Assembly: GCA_946894095.1 (NCBI GenBank)
Contig: OX335644.1
Coordinates: 24,347,595-24,411,594, forward strand
Length of the DNA: 64,000 nt
Direction of reading: 5' to 3'
Source: Incurvaria masculella
Lineage: Eukaryota > Arthropoda > Insecta > Lepidoptera > Incurvariidae
The notes under the pieces are model-generated. The model made no database searches. It saw only the letters and a program-made list of their open reading frames with translations, and was not told where the DNA came from. A program made the translations under genes and the position numbers. How positions within the stretch are numbered: position 1 is the stretch's first letter; every line of letters starts with the position of its first letter. Of this stretch, positions 23,801 to 32,475 are shown piece by piece.

Positions 23801-26800
23801 AAATACGTGTGCATTCGACAGCATTGCGAGCGTAGTGTCCCAGTAGCATCTAGCAGACAAGGTTCTAGTGCATTAGCAAATGACATGGTAACTATAATAT
23901 TTCATATGGCAACAACTATTGAATTAAGCCTTGTTTAGAAACCCAGGGTTATAAACGTTTTTAAATTGAATGGGGCATTTTTGTTGAGATTGCAGGTCAT
24001 TACATGTAAAATGTCAGATTCCATTCCCTACTTACTAGGTGGTAGGGTTAAGCTTGTCAAGTTGGTAACATCGCATTATAGAAAAATGGTCAACATGGTA
24101 ATGACAAATAGTCCGTGTTTTTTTATCCCGTTCATCATAGCCATGCTCATGTACTTACAGGTGAGGTCCTAGGACCTTGTTCCAACGATTATGCAGTGTG
24201 TAGAGCTAGTATCTAGTATATTTTTGAGTTCGATAAGTGCATTTCGTCACGAATGCGAGCTGCTCCATGGTTCGGAATCCATGTCAAACTGTAGGTCCCC
24301 TTCCCTTACTAGGTGGTAGGGTTTAAGCTCGCCCGGGTTGGTACCACCGCATTGGATGAAAAGATGGTCGAAGCGGCAATCAAAAATTGTCCGTGTTTTC
24401 CATCCAGTTCAATGTAGCCGTGCCCATAAAGGGAAGGTCCTGGCATGGCACCTAATTCATTCGGCAATGTGGTTTATTGGCCTAATATCATAACGGTAGT
24501 TGTGTGGTATTAGCCATCAATGTCAGGTCGAATAAAAAAAAAAGTCTCATGTACCTGTGTAGAAAAAGGAAAAAAAAGTCTTAAATGTATTTACCTTTTA
24601 ACAAAAGAATGTTCGGTAGTAACGACTAAATCTTTCAATGATGCCTTATTTTCAACCGCTGGATTAAGTATAATCAACTTTTCTTGACTGTAAATGTTTG
24701 TGCTATCAAATTTGTCCACATTGTTAATATTACAATTCTCCTCTTTACTTTTTCTCTCTCTTCTCTTGCCGCTCACTCGAGAGTGACACTCCAATGGGTC
24801 CGTGCTATTGTTATCTCTTCGTGCCTCCAACCAATCCGGTTTCACTTCGCATTCATCTTCAACCATCCAGTCGTCTCGGTCGGAATGCACGGACTGCCCG
24901 CCGGCGCGGCGCACCGTGCCGCGGAATTCCGCGTCCGAGTTGAGACAGGTCGCCTTGAAGAGGTGCGCCGAGTCGAGAAGGCATGAGCAAGAGTAGCAGA
25001 TGTGCTTCGGAAAACCATCGTTTTCTGCAATCTGTTGAGTATTTTTAGATATTTTTATTATTCCTAAGACATCATTAAACAGACAATAAGCAGAATCTTT
25101 GATTCTCCATTCTCAATTAAGGTGGCCCAACCCAGCGGGCCCAACTCATTCGCGGGCATGGTATAAAACCGTGCTGTTGCGCTCTGGGACCTTCTCTGTT
25201 TCAAAGAATAAGACAGGCTCCGTGATGAGGAAGATGCAACATGTCCACAAAAAAGACAATGTGCATAGTGTATGATTTGGTAAGATTTACGAAAATTTTA
25301 ATTACAAAACGACTTATAGCCACGACCGCTGTAGTCAAAAATCTAACAAAAACCAAATAGATCATAAATCTTGATTAAATAAGCTGTGTCTGATGACTAA
25401 TCTTTTTACGATGTTCTTACTTTATCATTGCGTAATCCACCTCCAAAGTTATTGTATAAAACGCGCGAAAAATTCGAACTTTTGGACCTTATAACTTAGA
25501 AACCAAACACAATTTTACAATGCCAATGGTCATCAGACATCTAGTTCGATCAAATAAAGCTATTTCGTGCAAAATTTTGGATCTCTGACAAGAAATATGG
25601 GCGTGATCTTCTTTCCCCTTTTGTATGGGGAGATGAGCGGGATGGGCCATAAAAGGAAGGTCCTGGCATGGCACCTAGTTCCTTCGGGAATGTGGTGTAA
25701 TGGGCTAATATCATAACGGTAGATGTGTGGTATTAGCCATCCATGTCAGGTCGCATAAAAAAAAAACGACACGCAACAGGCACTAAGTCTGAAGCAAGAT
25801 ATGACCAAATCTTATAAAATATTAGAGACAGGTAAGGATTGGCAATTGTTGTTGGACATATATTGAAACACTGCCTTAAAACAATCTGTAAAATGCATTC
25901 AGACTGAATACTAGTATTCTCTAAAGGGTCAAGACATATAGTACTGAAAAGTCGAACTCACCACTCCATGGGAAAATAACATACCTATGTAACATAAACA
26001 GTAATATATAATATATAGATAGTTACGACGGGCAAATTTGAATGATTGTCATTCGAATAATTAGATTTTTTCAATGTCTCGAATGTATTCGAATGGTGTT
26101 TTAAGAAAGGGAATGAATCAAGTACTCATCTATTGGGGTGACCATTCTAGTATAGCTAGGTAGAAATTAAATTAGCTGCGTGATATTTTTTTTACTCATT
26201 CAAAACATTCAATTAAAATTTGGAGTTTGATAAATCGATTGAAAATTTAGAATGATTGCAAATAGTTTGATTGTTAGAATGAATTTATCAATGGAAGACC
26301 TGATAGTGAGTAATAGGTTCAAGAATTAATTCTTTGCTTTTGAAAATGTAACAAGAGGACTAGCAGCGAAGACGCTCTACAGTTCATTTGGAGAGAGCTG
26401 CAAAGTCGTAACGTAAGCGGAGGGAGGTAGATATTGAATATACTCACGTTCTAGTCCGCAGACTATGTGAGACAGTTTGAAGCGCACCGAAATGCTGATG
26501 TTAGCGTTAACATAGATTTAAGAGAAAGGTATAGATAGCTAACCAGTGTAACTATTTCTAACCAGCGCCATCTCCCGTCACTGCCAGAACTAGCAACACC
26601 ACTTCACCATTAATTGATTCCAAATTTTACCTATTTAAGCGTGATGAAAATGTTACATTTTAACAAAAAATTGGGTAATGCCCCTGGTAAATAAAAAATA
26701 TCATTGAAACTTCAACGGTTTCTATATTTGTATCCCGTTTCAACACTGGTATGATTTAAGCAATCTATCCATTCAATCTATGGCGCTAAGGAGAGGACGT

Positions 26801-27057
26801 GTGGGTGACCCATCGTACCTACAGCTTGCTAGGGACGTAGTAATATTATTATAAAATACCTTTTTAAAAAAGGGAGCATCAATCACCTGCAAACCGGTAC
26901 AGAAGACAATCTTTTCAACCACTGTGTCGCGCAGCAAGGCCATCGAGTCGCCCTGACCCATGCACACGCGGCACACGCATGCTGCCGGCGGCGGTGGCAC
27001 CAGCTTGCGTTTTCGCTCTGGCTGCCCGCTCTGCCGCGGCCGCGCTCCAGTTGACAT
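11158..27057 (-). CDS. ZAD and C2H2 zinc-finger transcription factor (complete gene, six exons)
   Basis: Six exons assemble in phase into 594 residues: 27057-26887, 25031-24595, 16244-16100, 15192-15051, 13104-12924 and 11866-11158. An N-terminal ZAD (cysteines in CRVC, residues 29-32, and CYSC, residues 69-72) is followed by a charged linker. Six C2H2 fingers follow: YCQICDAKF, CEHCGKMF (split across exons 3 and 4), YFCDGCSYS, FRCELCPAT, HACAICART and YTCDVCRTTF (split across exons 5 and 6). The tail has an acidic hexapeptide repeat. ZAD proteins are insect nuclear DNA-binding regulators that dimerise through the ZAD; targets are unknown here. The exon 4 region is tandemly amplified (14541-15200). 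Introns contain LINEs, a hAT element, SINEs and a MITE. The start is the ATG at 27057, 28 residues before the first ZAD ligand. Function beyond nuclear regulation is inference. Confidence 0.9.
11570..11691 (-). repeat. In-frame 18-bp coding minisatellite (acidic hexapeptide)
   Basis: About seven tandem hexapeptides of the type A-D-Q-E-D-T (DTADQEDTANQEDTADQDD and neighbours) encode a strongly acidic segment in exon 6. This type of array often changes length by slippage and would give a variable acidic region. Confidence 0.8.
11935..12450. repeat. Two diverged direct copies in intron 5
   Basis: The segments at about 11945-12130 and 12243-12425 share TCTAGCAGT, GATAATCCCTGGA or GATTATCCCTGGA, TAAAGC, CACCACACATGCTTCT and GACATTGCT in the same order. 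They look like an old tandem duplication or two insertions of one repeat. I see no coding function. Confidence 0.5.
12593..12899 (+). mobile_element. GGTTCCGTACC-type repeat copy
   Basis: It is nearly full length, from CCGGCCAAGTACGAGTCGG to TACGGAACCCTA, with a GACGGACGG tract before the end. Its terminus lies about 25 bases from the donor of zinc-finger exon 5. Confidence 0.75.
12924..13104 (-). CDS. Zinc-finger gene exon 5 (fingers 4 and 5)
   Basis: The acceptor CTGCTCGACAG precedes 13104 and the donor GTACGCG follows 12924. The two leading bases complete the Gly of a THSG linker. The exon encodes LRKFRCELCPATH and HACAICARTFFDRQ fingers and ends at HNGVKP, whose last codon is finished by exon 6. 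Confidence 0.9.
13383..14055 (+). mobile_element. LINE fragment with RNase H (I-clade-like)
   Basis: The frame starts with WIPSHVGVLGNEIADRLAKQ, the C-terminal motif of a ribonuclease H domain. It continues as a 171-codon frame including a CxxC-x-H-x-C knuckle (CSACQQAEDQLHVLLDC) and ends in an A-rich tail. An RNase H followed by such a knuckle is typical of I or R1-type non-LTR retrotransposons. It is a 5'-truncated copy lying between exons 4 and 5 of the zinc-finger gene. Confidence 0.75.
14068..14372 (-). mobile_element. SINE copy (reverse)
   Basis: The order is poly(T), GACATGGATGGCTAATACC, GGAATTAGGTGCCATGCCAG, CCGGGTGGGCTTAAACCC and CTCGCATTCGTGACGAA. The body is well conserved. Confidence 0.75.
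14541..15200 (-). repeat. Tandem amplification of zinc-finger exon 4: four copies plus a truncated fifth
   Basis: The period is exactly 156 bp: a 142-nt exon plus a 14-nt spacer GTAATATGTTGCAG. Copies run 15192-15051, 15036-14895, 14880-14739 and 14724-14583; a fifth begins at 14568 and keeps about 28 nt. Copy 1 reads SYKCHMRSH; copies 2-4 read SCKCHLLSH; copy 4 has also lost a zinc ligand (YFYDGC). The spacer begins with GT and ends with AG but is too short to be an intron. Each unit therefore keeps its own acceptor and donor. Confidence 0.9.
15051..15192 (-). CDS. Zinc-finger gene exon 4, copy 1 (end of finger 2, finger 3)
   Basis: It begins HCGKMFKQRGSYKCHMRSH. Exon 3 ends in CE, so splicing recreates CEHCGKMF, a proper C-x2-C finger. 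It ends THSG with a phase-1 donor GTAATATG that fits exon 5. This copy keeps all zinc ligands and is the best candidate for the constitutive exon. The three other copies splice in the same phase. Confidence 0.85.
15201..16036. other. Intron 3: SINE scrap and another short repeat
   Basis: A SINE fragment occupies 15420-15556 (AAGGAAGGTCCTGGCATGG). About 15600-16030 belongs to a different dispersed family also found near 30.2, 36.0 and 63.3 kb (GGACTTTACGAATATACTGCA-like core, AAAGCCTCCTACTAA, TGCTTCACGG). No gene was seen. Confidence 0.45.
16100..16244 (-). CDS. Zinc-finger gene exon 3 (finger 1 and start of finger 2)
   Basis: The acceptor GTGTCGCAG precedes 16244 and the donor GTGAGTGAC follows 16100. 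The first base completes the Arg started by exon 2. The exon encodes DGKTQRGARWRRPQPLY, finger 1 (CQICDAKFPDIPAAQRH with AAGVH) and LCSVCE, whose last cysteine is the first ligand of finger 2. Confidence 0.88.
16245..16869. other. Intron 2, left part: nothing recognised
   Basis: Single-copy looking, without coding character on either strand, up to the ATT microsatellite that ends the LINE. Confidence 0.4.
16870..19860 (-). mobile_element. Nearly complete CR1-type LINE ORF2, frameshifted
   Basis: On the minus strand an apurinic endonuclease segment (19819-19079, TETHLSS, GGVYRPTH, MGDFNLPDISW, KSDHLVL) leads into a reverse transcriptase (19082-17952, NYRPISLTSIVCKIME, DEQHGFVPRRSTVTN, YLDYEKAFDRV). 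The RT continues at 17998-16997 (GVPQGSVVGPVIF, YADDTKFF). Two frameshifts, near 19080 and 17975, break the frame. The 3' end is an ATT microsatellite at about 16873-16897. ORF1 was not seen. It lies in intron 2 of the zinc-finger gene in the same orientation. Confidence 0.85.
20055..20400 (-). pseudogene. ORF remnant, unknown mobile element or gene
   Basis: The minus-strand frame reads PQKLIVFAKAMKVQLFDNV then RKFKSQKEKWIFARVEVGDV. It has coding-like composition but no intact start-to-stop context. It lies on the far side of the hAT insertion from another remnant at 21169-21614, so the two may once have been one unit. I do not recognise the protein. Confidence 0.3.
20469..21133 (-). mobile_element. 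hAT transposon remnant with TIRs and 8-bp target duplication
   Basis: The termini TAGGGAATGCAATCCCG and CGGGATTGCATTCCCTA are inverted repeats. The flanks GTTTGGAT (20461-20468) and GTTTGGAA (21134-21141) form an 8-bp duplication with one mismatch. A minus-strand frame at 20972-20763 carries the hAT dimerisation signature (TSVESERAFSAAGYI, RCRLADDT, LCFLRSNF). Only the transposase C-terminus remains, so the copy is internally deleted. Confidence 0.85.
21169..21614 (-). pseudogene. Basic coiled-coil ORF, frameshifted in an A-run
   Basis: Starting with ATG at 21614, the frame encodes a very basic helical protein (KNKDREEMLARKRKLEKERY, PPREQGLKRKQWKKN). It stops at 21357 inside a run of A residues. 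One frame over, the sequence continues as LAKQAKAHMINTTLTISEEE and reaches a stop at 21169, so a one-base slip in the A-run probably split one reading frame of about 145 codons. It resembles ORFs of unclassified insect mobile elements. Function is unknown. Confidence 0.4.
21640..21700 (-). mobile_element. 3' stub of the CR1-type LINE
   Basis: An ATT microsatellite is followed by CACTAGCAGC and TGATGCGTGCA, the same 3' end as the LINE at 16870-19860. Only the terminal tens of bases are present. Confidence 0.55.
21818..22081 (+). mobile_element. GGTTCCGTACC-type repeat copy
   Basis: It runs from CCGGCCAAGTGCGAGTCGG to GTATGGGACCCTA, and the GACGG microsatellite is reduced to one or two units. 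The next 330 bases, to 22411, hold nothing recognisable. Confidence 0.7.
22412..22796 (+). mobile_element. SINE with 5S-like head, full length
   Basis: It has the same order as the copy at 4947 (GGCCCAGTGGCGCGACAC, GAAGTTAAGTAACGCTGGG, TTGGATGGGTGACC, body, poly-A). The two are very similar throughout, suggesting recent activity. Confidence 0.8.
22797..24231. other. Intron 2, middle: scraps only
   Basis: A LINE scrap at 23360-23487 (TTTCCCTCAAATTACAACCT, GGATCCTTTCA) matches the 62.8-kb LINE. A diverged SINE body occupies about 24020-24170. The rest is AT-rich without recognisable features. Confidence 0.45.
24232..24542 (+). mobile_element. SINE copy lacking its head
   Basis: It starts at TTCGATAAGTGCATTTCGTC, runs through the shared body and ends in poly(A) at about 24542. 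The tail ends about 50 bases from the donor of zinc-finger exon 2. Confidence 0.75.
24595..25031 (-). CDS. Zinc-finger gene exon 2 (second half of ZAD, charged linker)
   Basis: The acceptor ACTCAACAG precedes 25031 and the donor GTAAATAC follows 24595. The exon encodes IAENDGFPKHICYSC then LLDSAHLFKATC, typical of the second half of a ZAD. An acidic and basic linker follows, ending HSFVK plus two bases of an Arg codon. A competing acceptor 7 bases further in would break the frame, so this one is chosen. Confidence 0.88.
25117..25649 (+). mobile_element. TTAA MITE, right end truncated
   Basis: It starts TTAAGGTGGCCCAACCC and matches the 550-bp family through GAGCGGGATGGGCCA. The last bases of the terminal repeat and the second TTAA are missing, where a SINE body begins. 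Confidence 0.75.
25650..25769 (+). mobile_element. SINE 3' part
   Basis: AAAGGAAGGTCCTGGCATGG leads to the tail GTCAGGTCGCAT and poly(A). It is fused directly to the truncated MITE. Confidence 0.65.
25770..26886. other. Intron 1: nothing recognised
   Basis: AT-rich, without coding frames or repeats shared with the window. Confidence 0.4.
26887..27057 (-). CDS. Zinc-finger gene exon 1 (start codon, first half of ZAD)
   Basis: It encodes 57 residues from ATG at 27057: a basic, proline-rich start (MSTGARPRQSGQPERKRK), then CVCRVCMGQGDS with the first ZAD cysteine pair and VEKIVFCTGLQ. The donor GTGATT follows 26887 in phase 0. Confidence 0.85.
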
Positions 27058-27592
27058 CTTCGAGCCGCAGAACTTCTCTTGTAGTTATTTGAGGTTATTT
27101 CGGTGGGTTTGCCATGGAAGATGACAATGATGATGAGGGGCGTATTCAAAGATAATATAATCACTGCGTTTTAGGCGTATTAATGAAAGCACAGGGATGC
27201 CATCAGTTTCTTTTTAAAGGATCCGTGTTGTTAAACAAATAAACAACATCTGATTTTCTCAACGCTCTTTGATGATTTATCACAGATTTTGTGATTAATC
27301 GACCTACTTTTTTTTTCGTTACCTACTTCGGAACCGCGAGAACTCTCCACCTTTGTTTTTTTGTAACTTTTATGCATGAGGAAAGGCAAGAGCTCTCGCC
27401 ATATACAGCCTTTGATCGATCTAGGCACAGATCAAAAAGAACGGGTAGAAGGAGTAAGTAGGCGGAAACAGCGTAGCCACTAGTACGCGGAGCTCGGCGC
27501 ACTTCGTGATTCGCGCTCAGCAGTCGTGATTCGTCACTACTACGGCGCTGTCGACCGCAACTACTGGACGATAAACTCGCGAAGCAAGAAAG
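27058..27592. promoter_or_regulatory. Candidate bidirectional promoter
   Basis: About 535 bp separates the divergent start codons of the zinc-finger gene (27057, minus) and the THAP-type exon (27593, plus). The part at 27470-27590 is GC-richer (GAGCTCGGCGCACTTCG, CGGCGCTGTCGACCGC), as in many insect promoters. No TATA box stands out. The call rests on position and composition only. Confidence 0.35.
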
Positions 27593-27676
27593 ATGCCCTA
27601 TTGTGCCATTTTGGAGTGCAAAAACGATAGCCGAACACACAATTTAACAAAAGGAGGCATATCATACCATCGATAA
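27593..27676 (+). pseudogene. Orphan THAP-domain first exon
   Basis: The 27-codon frame MPYCAILECKNDSRTHNLTK with GGISYHR has the N-terminal THAP signature: C-x4-C soon after the start and a G-[IV]-S-[FY]-H-R motif. In THAP genes an intron often follows here. At that point the sequence reads CG then ATAAGT, as if the donor GTAAGT had lost its G, and the frame runs into TAA. No later THAP exon (FP motif, C-x2-H) was found on the plus strand. It could be a dead gene, the stub of a P-type transposon, or a non-canonical donor. Confidence 0.45.
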
Positions 27677-27937
27677 GTTTTATTTTATTTAATTTCGATT
27701 TAAATTCGAAAATGTATGCAAAATTTGACGAACACTTCAAAAGTCAAACAAAAATTTACTCTAATACCCACATTTTAAGGATTGGTTTGCATCAATCTCA
27801 TACATTGTTCTCGAAATTTCTGTCATTCACGATTATTTTTATATTCTAAGGTGATGCCTCAGCTACTCAATAAGGGATGTGACACATCGAATCGACATTG
27901 AGCTATCGATGTTTATGTATGTTTACAGTGATGATTG
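27677..27937. other. Spacer, nothing seen
   Basis: AT-rich and without features. Confidence 0.4.
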
Positions 27938-28570
27938 GACATGGATGATTAATATAACCACAATTGTTATTAAGGTGGCCCATCCCGCTCATCTCCCCAT
28001 ACAAAAGGGGAAAGAAGATCACGCCCATATTTTTAGTCATAGATCCAAAATTTTGCTCAAAATAGCTTTATTTGATCGAACTAGATGTCTGATGACCATT
28101 GGCATTGTAAAATTGTATTTGGTTTCTAAGTTATAAGGTCCGAAAGTTTGAATTTTTCGCGCGTTTTATACAATAACTTTGGAGGTGGATTACGCAATGA
28201 TAAAGTAAGAACATCTTAAAAACATTAGTCATCAGACATAACTTATTTAATCAAGATTTATAATCTATTTGGTTTTTGTTAGATTTTTGACTATAGCGGT
28301 CGTGGTTTACTTTTAGCTAGAAGTCGTTTTGAAATTAAAATTTTTGTAAATCTCACCAAATCATACGCTATGCACATTGTCTTTTTTGTGGACATGTTCT
28401 ATCTTCCTCATCACGGAGCCTGTCTTATTCTTTAAAACAGAGAAGGTCCCAGAGCGCAACAGCACGGTTTTGTACCGTGCCCGCGAATGAGTTAGGTCCG
28501 CCGGGTTGGGCCACCTTAAATTAGGATATTACACCGCATTCCCGAGAGAGCTTTAGTGCTATGGCTATAT
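27938..28570 (-). mobile_element. SINE interrupted by a TTAA MITE
   Basis: Reversed SINE body lies on both sides of the MITE: GGACATGGATGATTAATATAA before 27970 and GGATATTACACCGCATTCCC after 28519. The halves join to the usual family order when the insert and one TTAA are removed. Confidence 0.65.
27970..28519 (-). mobile_element. TTAA MITE, complete
   Basis: It is bounded by TTAA on both sides, with the ends GGTGGCCCATCCCGC and GCCGGGTTGGGCCACC. It is about 546 bp without the duplicated target and matches the other family members throughout. Confidence 0.82.
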
Positions 28571-30129
28571 TAAACTAGTCAGAAAACGAGTACTGGTTCA
28601 TTACCGCACCGGCTGTATTTTATTGAATTTTATTGTACCAACCTAGGCTGGTTTCCGGTATATCAAGTAATTCGCATATATTTATGTATTATACCTACAT
28701 TACAAAAAAAAAACCAATGTAATCTGAAATCTGTACTCTCTCTGTTTCTGTTTGTATATTAGTATAACGGAAACAATTATTAAATAATGAACTCAATCTT
28801 TCTTAATTAATGTTTAAAGGCTAGATTAAACTAACTGATTCTGAATGGTAAATAAATATATTGACTGACATCTAGTGGTTGGGGGCAAATGTTTGTGGTT
28901 GGCGATCGAACCTGGACACAAACTTTCACGAGAATCGGTTTAGAAATGCGACTTGTAGAGGAGAACAGCCGCATAGGCGGACAGCCGGTCGCCGGATATA
29001 CGAAAGCATTTTTGCCCAAGCTGAAACGAGAAACTTCGCGCTTCGCTCGGTCAAAACGTTACGATATATTGTTTAATAAAATGTAGTACAAAATATATCG
29101 ATACTCTGACGGATGACGTCACGATTTAGCCACATCCCTAATTGAGTAGCTCTCATGACTATGCAGTGCTGGGATTTTATCATATTTGTGCGATAAATGT
29201 ACCGTCGGTACTATTTAATACCGTGACATTAAAACCTTTACATATATTATTATCAGTCCTAAGATACGAAAATTGTCACTTCGCTTCAAATAGAATCACA
29301 TTTTGCAATATTTGAATGTTATTTCTTAGATATACAATGAATACTAAGGCCTAGTCTTCCAGTTCGGAAAATAGGACCGTAAATACTGATTATCACAATG
29401 AGGCTTTTTTGTTTATTAGGACTTAGTTACTTTGTCGTGGTACGATATTTTTAGTCATTTTATCTCAGATTATAATAATTTTCCAAATAATACGGTAATA
29501 TTTTGTTAGCTTCGTCAAAACACTCCAACACTGTAAATGAGTAGCTTTGACATATTCGAGTAGCGCGTGGTTTTGTCGTGTGACGTAAATCACCTATAAC
29601 AACGCAAATAGTAAGCAACTTTGCTGTATACACATAAGGTTACTTTATCCTTAAACTTAATTTTCATTTCCTGCATTTTATTTGTAGTTTAAGATTTGCT
29701 CCATGTAGATCAACTAGAAAACGTCATTACTACATGTTAAAAGTCGGTAATTAACAAATCAATCTGTTTTGAAATAAGGCCTAGTTTCGATTGCGTTTGA
29801 AAATTAAATACTTTATTTTGCTTCAATGATGTGTAGCCAACCAAAGGAACGATTTCAATGTGATCGAAAATAGGAGACAATCATGTTCGTGTGCGTAGAG
29901 TCACGGCGGTTTCCTTACAAACCCTCGTCTATGCTATTTCTATCCCTTCTTTGTTCTGTGGATCTAGGGGTTTACTAATGAAAGCGAAGCGAACACGAGA
30001 ACTTCTCGTGTTTTTGTATGATTTGCAGTCAATGTCCGCAACGGAGTTGAAGCGTTAAACCAATGATTAACCCACCGCATCGGACGAACCATACAAAAAC
30101 CGAGTTAGTCCGCCACTCTGAATACTGCT
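28571..30129. other. Intergenic, nothing convincing
   Basis: AT-rich. A short open stretch near 28880-29080 (GGTTTAGAAATGCGACTTG) lacks any protein motif. I see no RNA gene. Confidence 0.4.
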
Positions 30130-30320
30130 GTTAGTTAGTAGAAGGCATTGATTATGGTAGGAGGGACTATAGGAGAATTCCAAAATGTGGGTGTACAGCA
30201 CGTTGCGAAATTGGAAGACGCAATACTCGCGAATGGTATATTTTGGAGGTTCGGGTGCAGCCTTGCAGTATGTTCGTAAAGTAGTTCTTTTTAGCAGAAT
30301 CTTTCTTTAGGTTCATGGTC
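30130..30320 (+). mobile_element. Dispersed short repeat (family of 36.0 and 63.3 kb)
   Basis: Landmarks are TTAGTAGAAGGCATTGATTA, GGAGAATTCCAAAATG, GCAGCCTTGCAGTATG and TTCGTAAAGTAGTTC. They are shared with about 15600-16030, 31770-31960, 35955-36245, 46820-46920 and 63205-63440. It is probably a SINE-like family of its own. Confidence 0.5.
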
Positions 30321-31002
30321 GATTATAAACATAGTTTGCCTGACATCTTATGTTTCCGGCTGCGGCCTACTGTCTGATATCTACTTCCCTCCTTGCTTCC
30401 ACCTTTTTTCTTCGCTTTGTGCAGCACGCACGCATTGTTCGCACGCACGTGAATATACGTATACGTGTATTCCATTGGTTTATTCAGCAAAATTCGTTTG
30501 AGTCGCCTGCTGCCCGGTCCACATTTCATCAAAATGACCGTTCCGTCGAGAAAAACGCTTTGACAATCGCTATAAAAGCGTGTTTCTCAACTGAAAAATT
30601 CCCAATATCTGAGCACGGAATTCAAAGAAAAGGCCTACAGAAGGTATGACACCCCTTAGATCCCATTCGGTCGATATCGACCCGTTACCTGTGCCAAAAT
30701 ACGCCTTATTGTAAAGGGAGAAGTACTTAAGTTCGATATTGACAGAGATTTTGGTGCGAAAATCACCTTATTGCGCCTTCTTGTAAATGGCGCAAATCTG
30801 GCATTAGGGAGAAATACCTGATGAATAAAAAAGGCAAAAAAAAAAGCTTATTCGTACCAAGCAAGTTTAAAAAAAAAATGGTATGAGTGGCTGTGCCGAG
30901 AGACAAAAGGTACTCGGAATAGCCAAATCCACCTCCCCTCGTAAAACCACGCTCAGCGAGGCAACACACCAACGGATTTGCGAATTATCGATTAACACAC
31001 TA
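30321..31002. other. Spacer, nothing seen
   Basis: No gene or repeat was recognised. Confidence 0.4.
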
Positions 31003-31204
31003 AGCGTTCCGTACCATCGTAAAATATTATAAAAAGTAACTTTTTGTATGGGGCCCCATTTTTATTATTTCAGCTGCCTACCTATTACGGTTCATGAGAT
31101 ACAGCCCTGTGATAGACGCACGGACCGACGGACGGACGGACGGACGGACAGCGAAAGCTTAGTAATAGGGTTCCGTTGGCATCATTTGGTTACGGAACCC
31201 TAAA
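31003..31204 (+). mobile_element. GGTTCCGTACC-type repeat, 5' truncated
   Basis: It begins at GTTCCGTACCATCG, contains the GACGGACGG tract and ends GTTACGGAACCCTA. Confidence 0.65.
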
Positions 31205-31234
31205 AAGTACGAAATTTTGTGACTCACCGGTGAG

Positions 31235-31740
31235 CAGTGGCGTAACAATAGGGTGGCAGGGCTGACAAAATGCCATGGGCCCCCGACCCAAGAGGGCCCC
31301 GGCCCAACAAAAATATTTTTTTACATTGTACCTGAGTTTTTTATTTTATTTGAAAAGTATATTTTATAAGTTCTGCTTAAAATCCAAAGTGAGACAATTA
31401 AAGACCATAATACAACTTTGATGATGTTATGACACGTTTGCGGAATCGAAAGCTCGAAAAAAAAATTGGTTTTCTGTAAATGTATGCATTCCCTCACGAT
31501 GTTGTTCCTTCACCGAAAAGCTAGCGAATAGATGATGATTGCATTGAGATATTATGTTCTATGGATGAATGTGAACTCTCCAACACGAATTGGGCTAGCG
31601 CGGGGACTACAGACCATTCCCTCTCGCCTAAGAGAGGAGGCCTATGGCCATTAGTGGGACATACACAACGTGTAATTGAGTACGCTGAAAATCCGGAAGT
31701 TTGCCACGGGCCCCAGATGGTATAGGTAGTTACGCCACTG
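31235..31740. mobile_element. MITE with CAGTGGCGTAAC termini
   Basis: CAGTGGCGTAAC at the left and GTTACGCCACTG at the right are perfect 12-bp inverted termini around about 480 bp. Near the left end lies a GGGCCCC-rich patch. It has no coding capacity. Confidence 0.65.
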
Positions 31741-31769
31741 CCGGAGTACACTAACACAGTGAGTGATTA

Positions 31770-31960
31770 ACTGTGTTAGTAGGATGCATTGAATACGGGA
31801 GGAAGGACTGTAGGGGAATTCCAAATCAAGCAGGCGGCGAAATTAGTGGACGCAATCATAGAAATAGGATTCACCGTGCGCGCGCATGCTAGGTCTATGG
31901 ACGTCAAAGTATGTAGAGTATGTAGTCGTAGTTCATTTTACAGGCTTCTATCTTGTGTTC
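31770..31960 (+). mobile_element. Dispersed short repeat fragment
   Basis: GTTAGTAGGATGCATTGAA and GGGGAATTCCAAATC place it in the family listed at 30130. Confidence 0.45.
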
Positions 31961-32012
31961 TTGCTTCACGGTCGATTCCACATACACATCACATTCTTCC
32001 AGTATTATTTTA

Positions 32013-32385
32013 TCTTCCTGGACATGGATGGCTGATACCAAACCGCACCGTTTATGAGCCCGGCTACATTGAACTGTATGAAAAACACGGACAAATTTTA
32101 ACTGAAGTTTCTACCTATTTTAATGCAACGTGATGGTACATTTTTTTTAAATGTCACTGGACATGGATGGCCAAACTGACCGTAAGATATTAGCCTAACA
32201 CACCACATGGGAACTAGTTGCCACACCAGAACCTTCCTTGTATTGCTCGGCTACATTGAACTGGATGGAAAACACGGACAACTTTCATTGCCGCTTCGAC
32301 CATCGTTCATTCAATGCGATGGTACCAACCCGGGCGGGATTAACCCAACCACTTAAATAGGTAAGAACGGGGACCTACTGTTTAG
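32013..32385 (-). mobile_element. Two fused SINE fragments (reverse)
   Basis: The first piece runs GACATGGATGGCTGATACC to CAACGTGATGGTAC (32013-32137). The second begins with poly(T) and repeats GACATGGATGGCC through ACCACTTAAATAGG (32138-32385). Confidence 0.65.
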
Positions 32386-32475
32386 GGTTTTAGGGGACAC
32401 AATATGTTTCCCATGTTGGCGCGCCTATTCAACCTCTGCATGCGTCGCACTTACCTGCCGCCTGCTTTGATGTGA

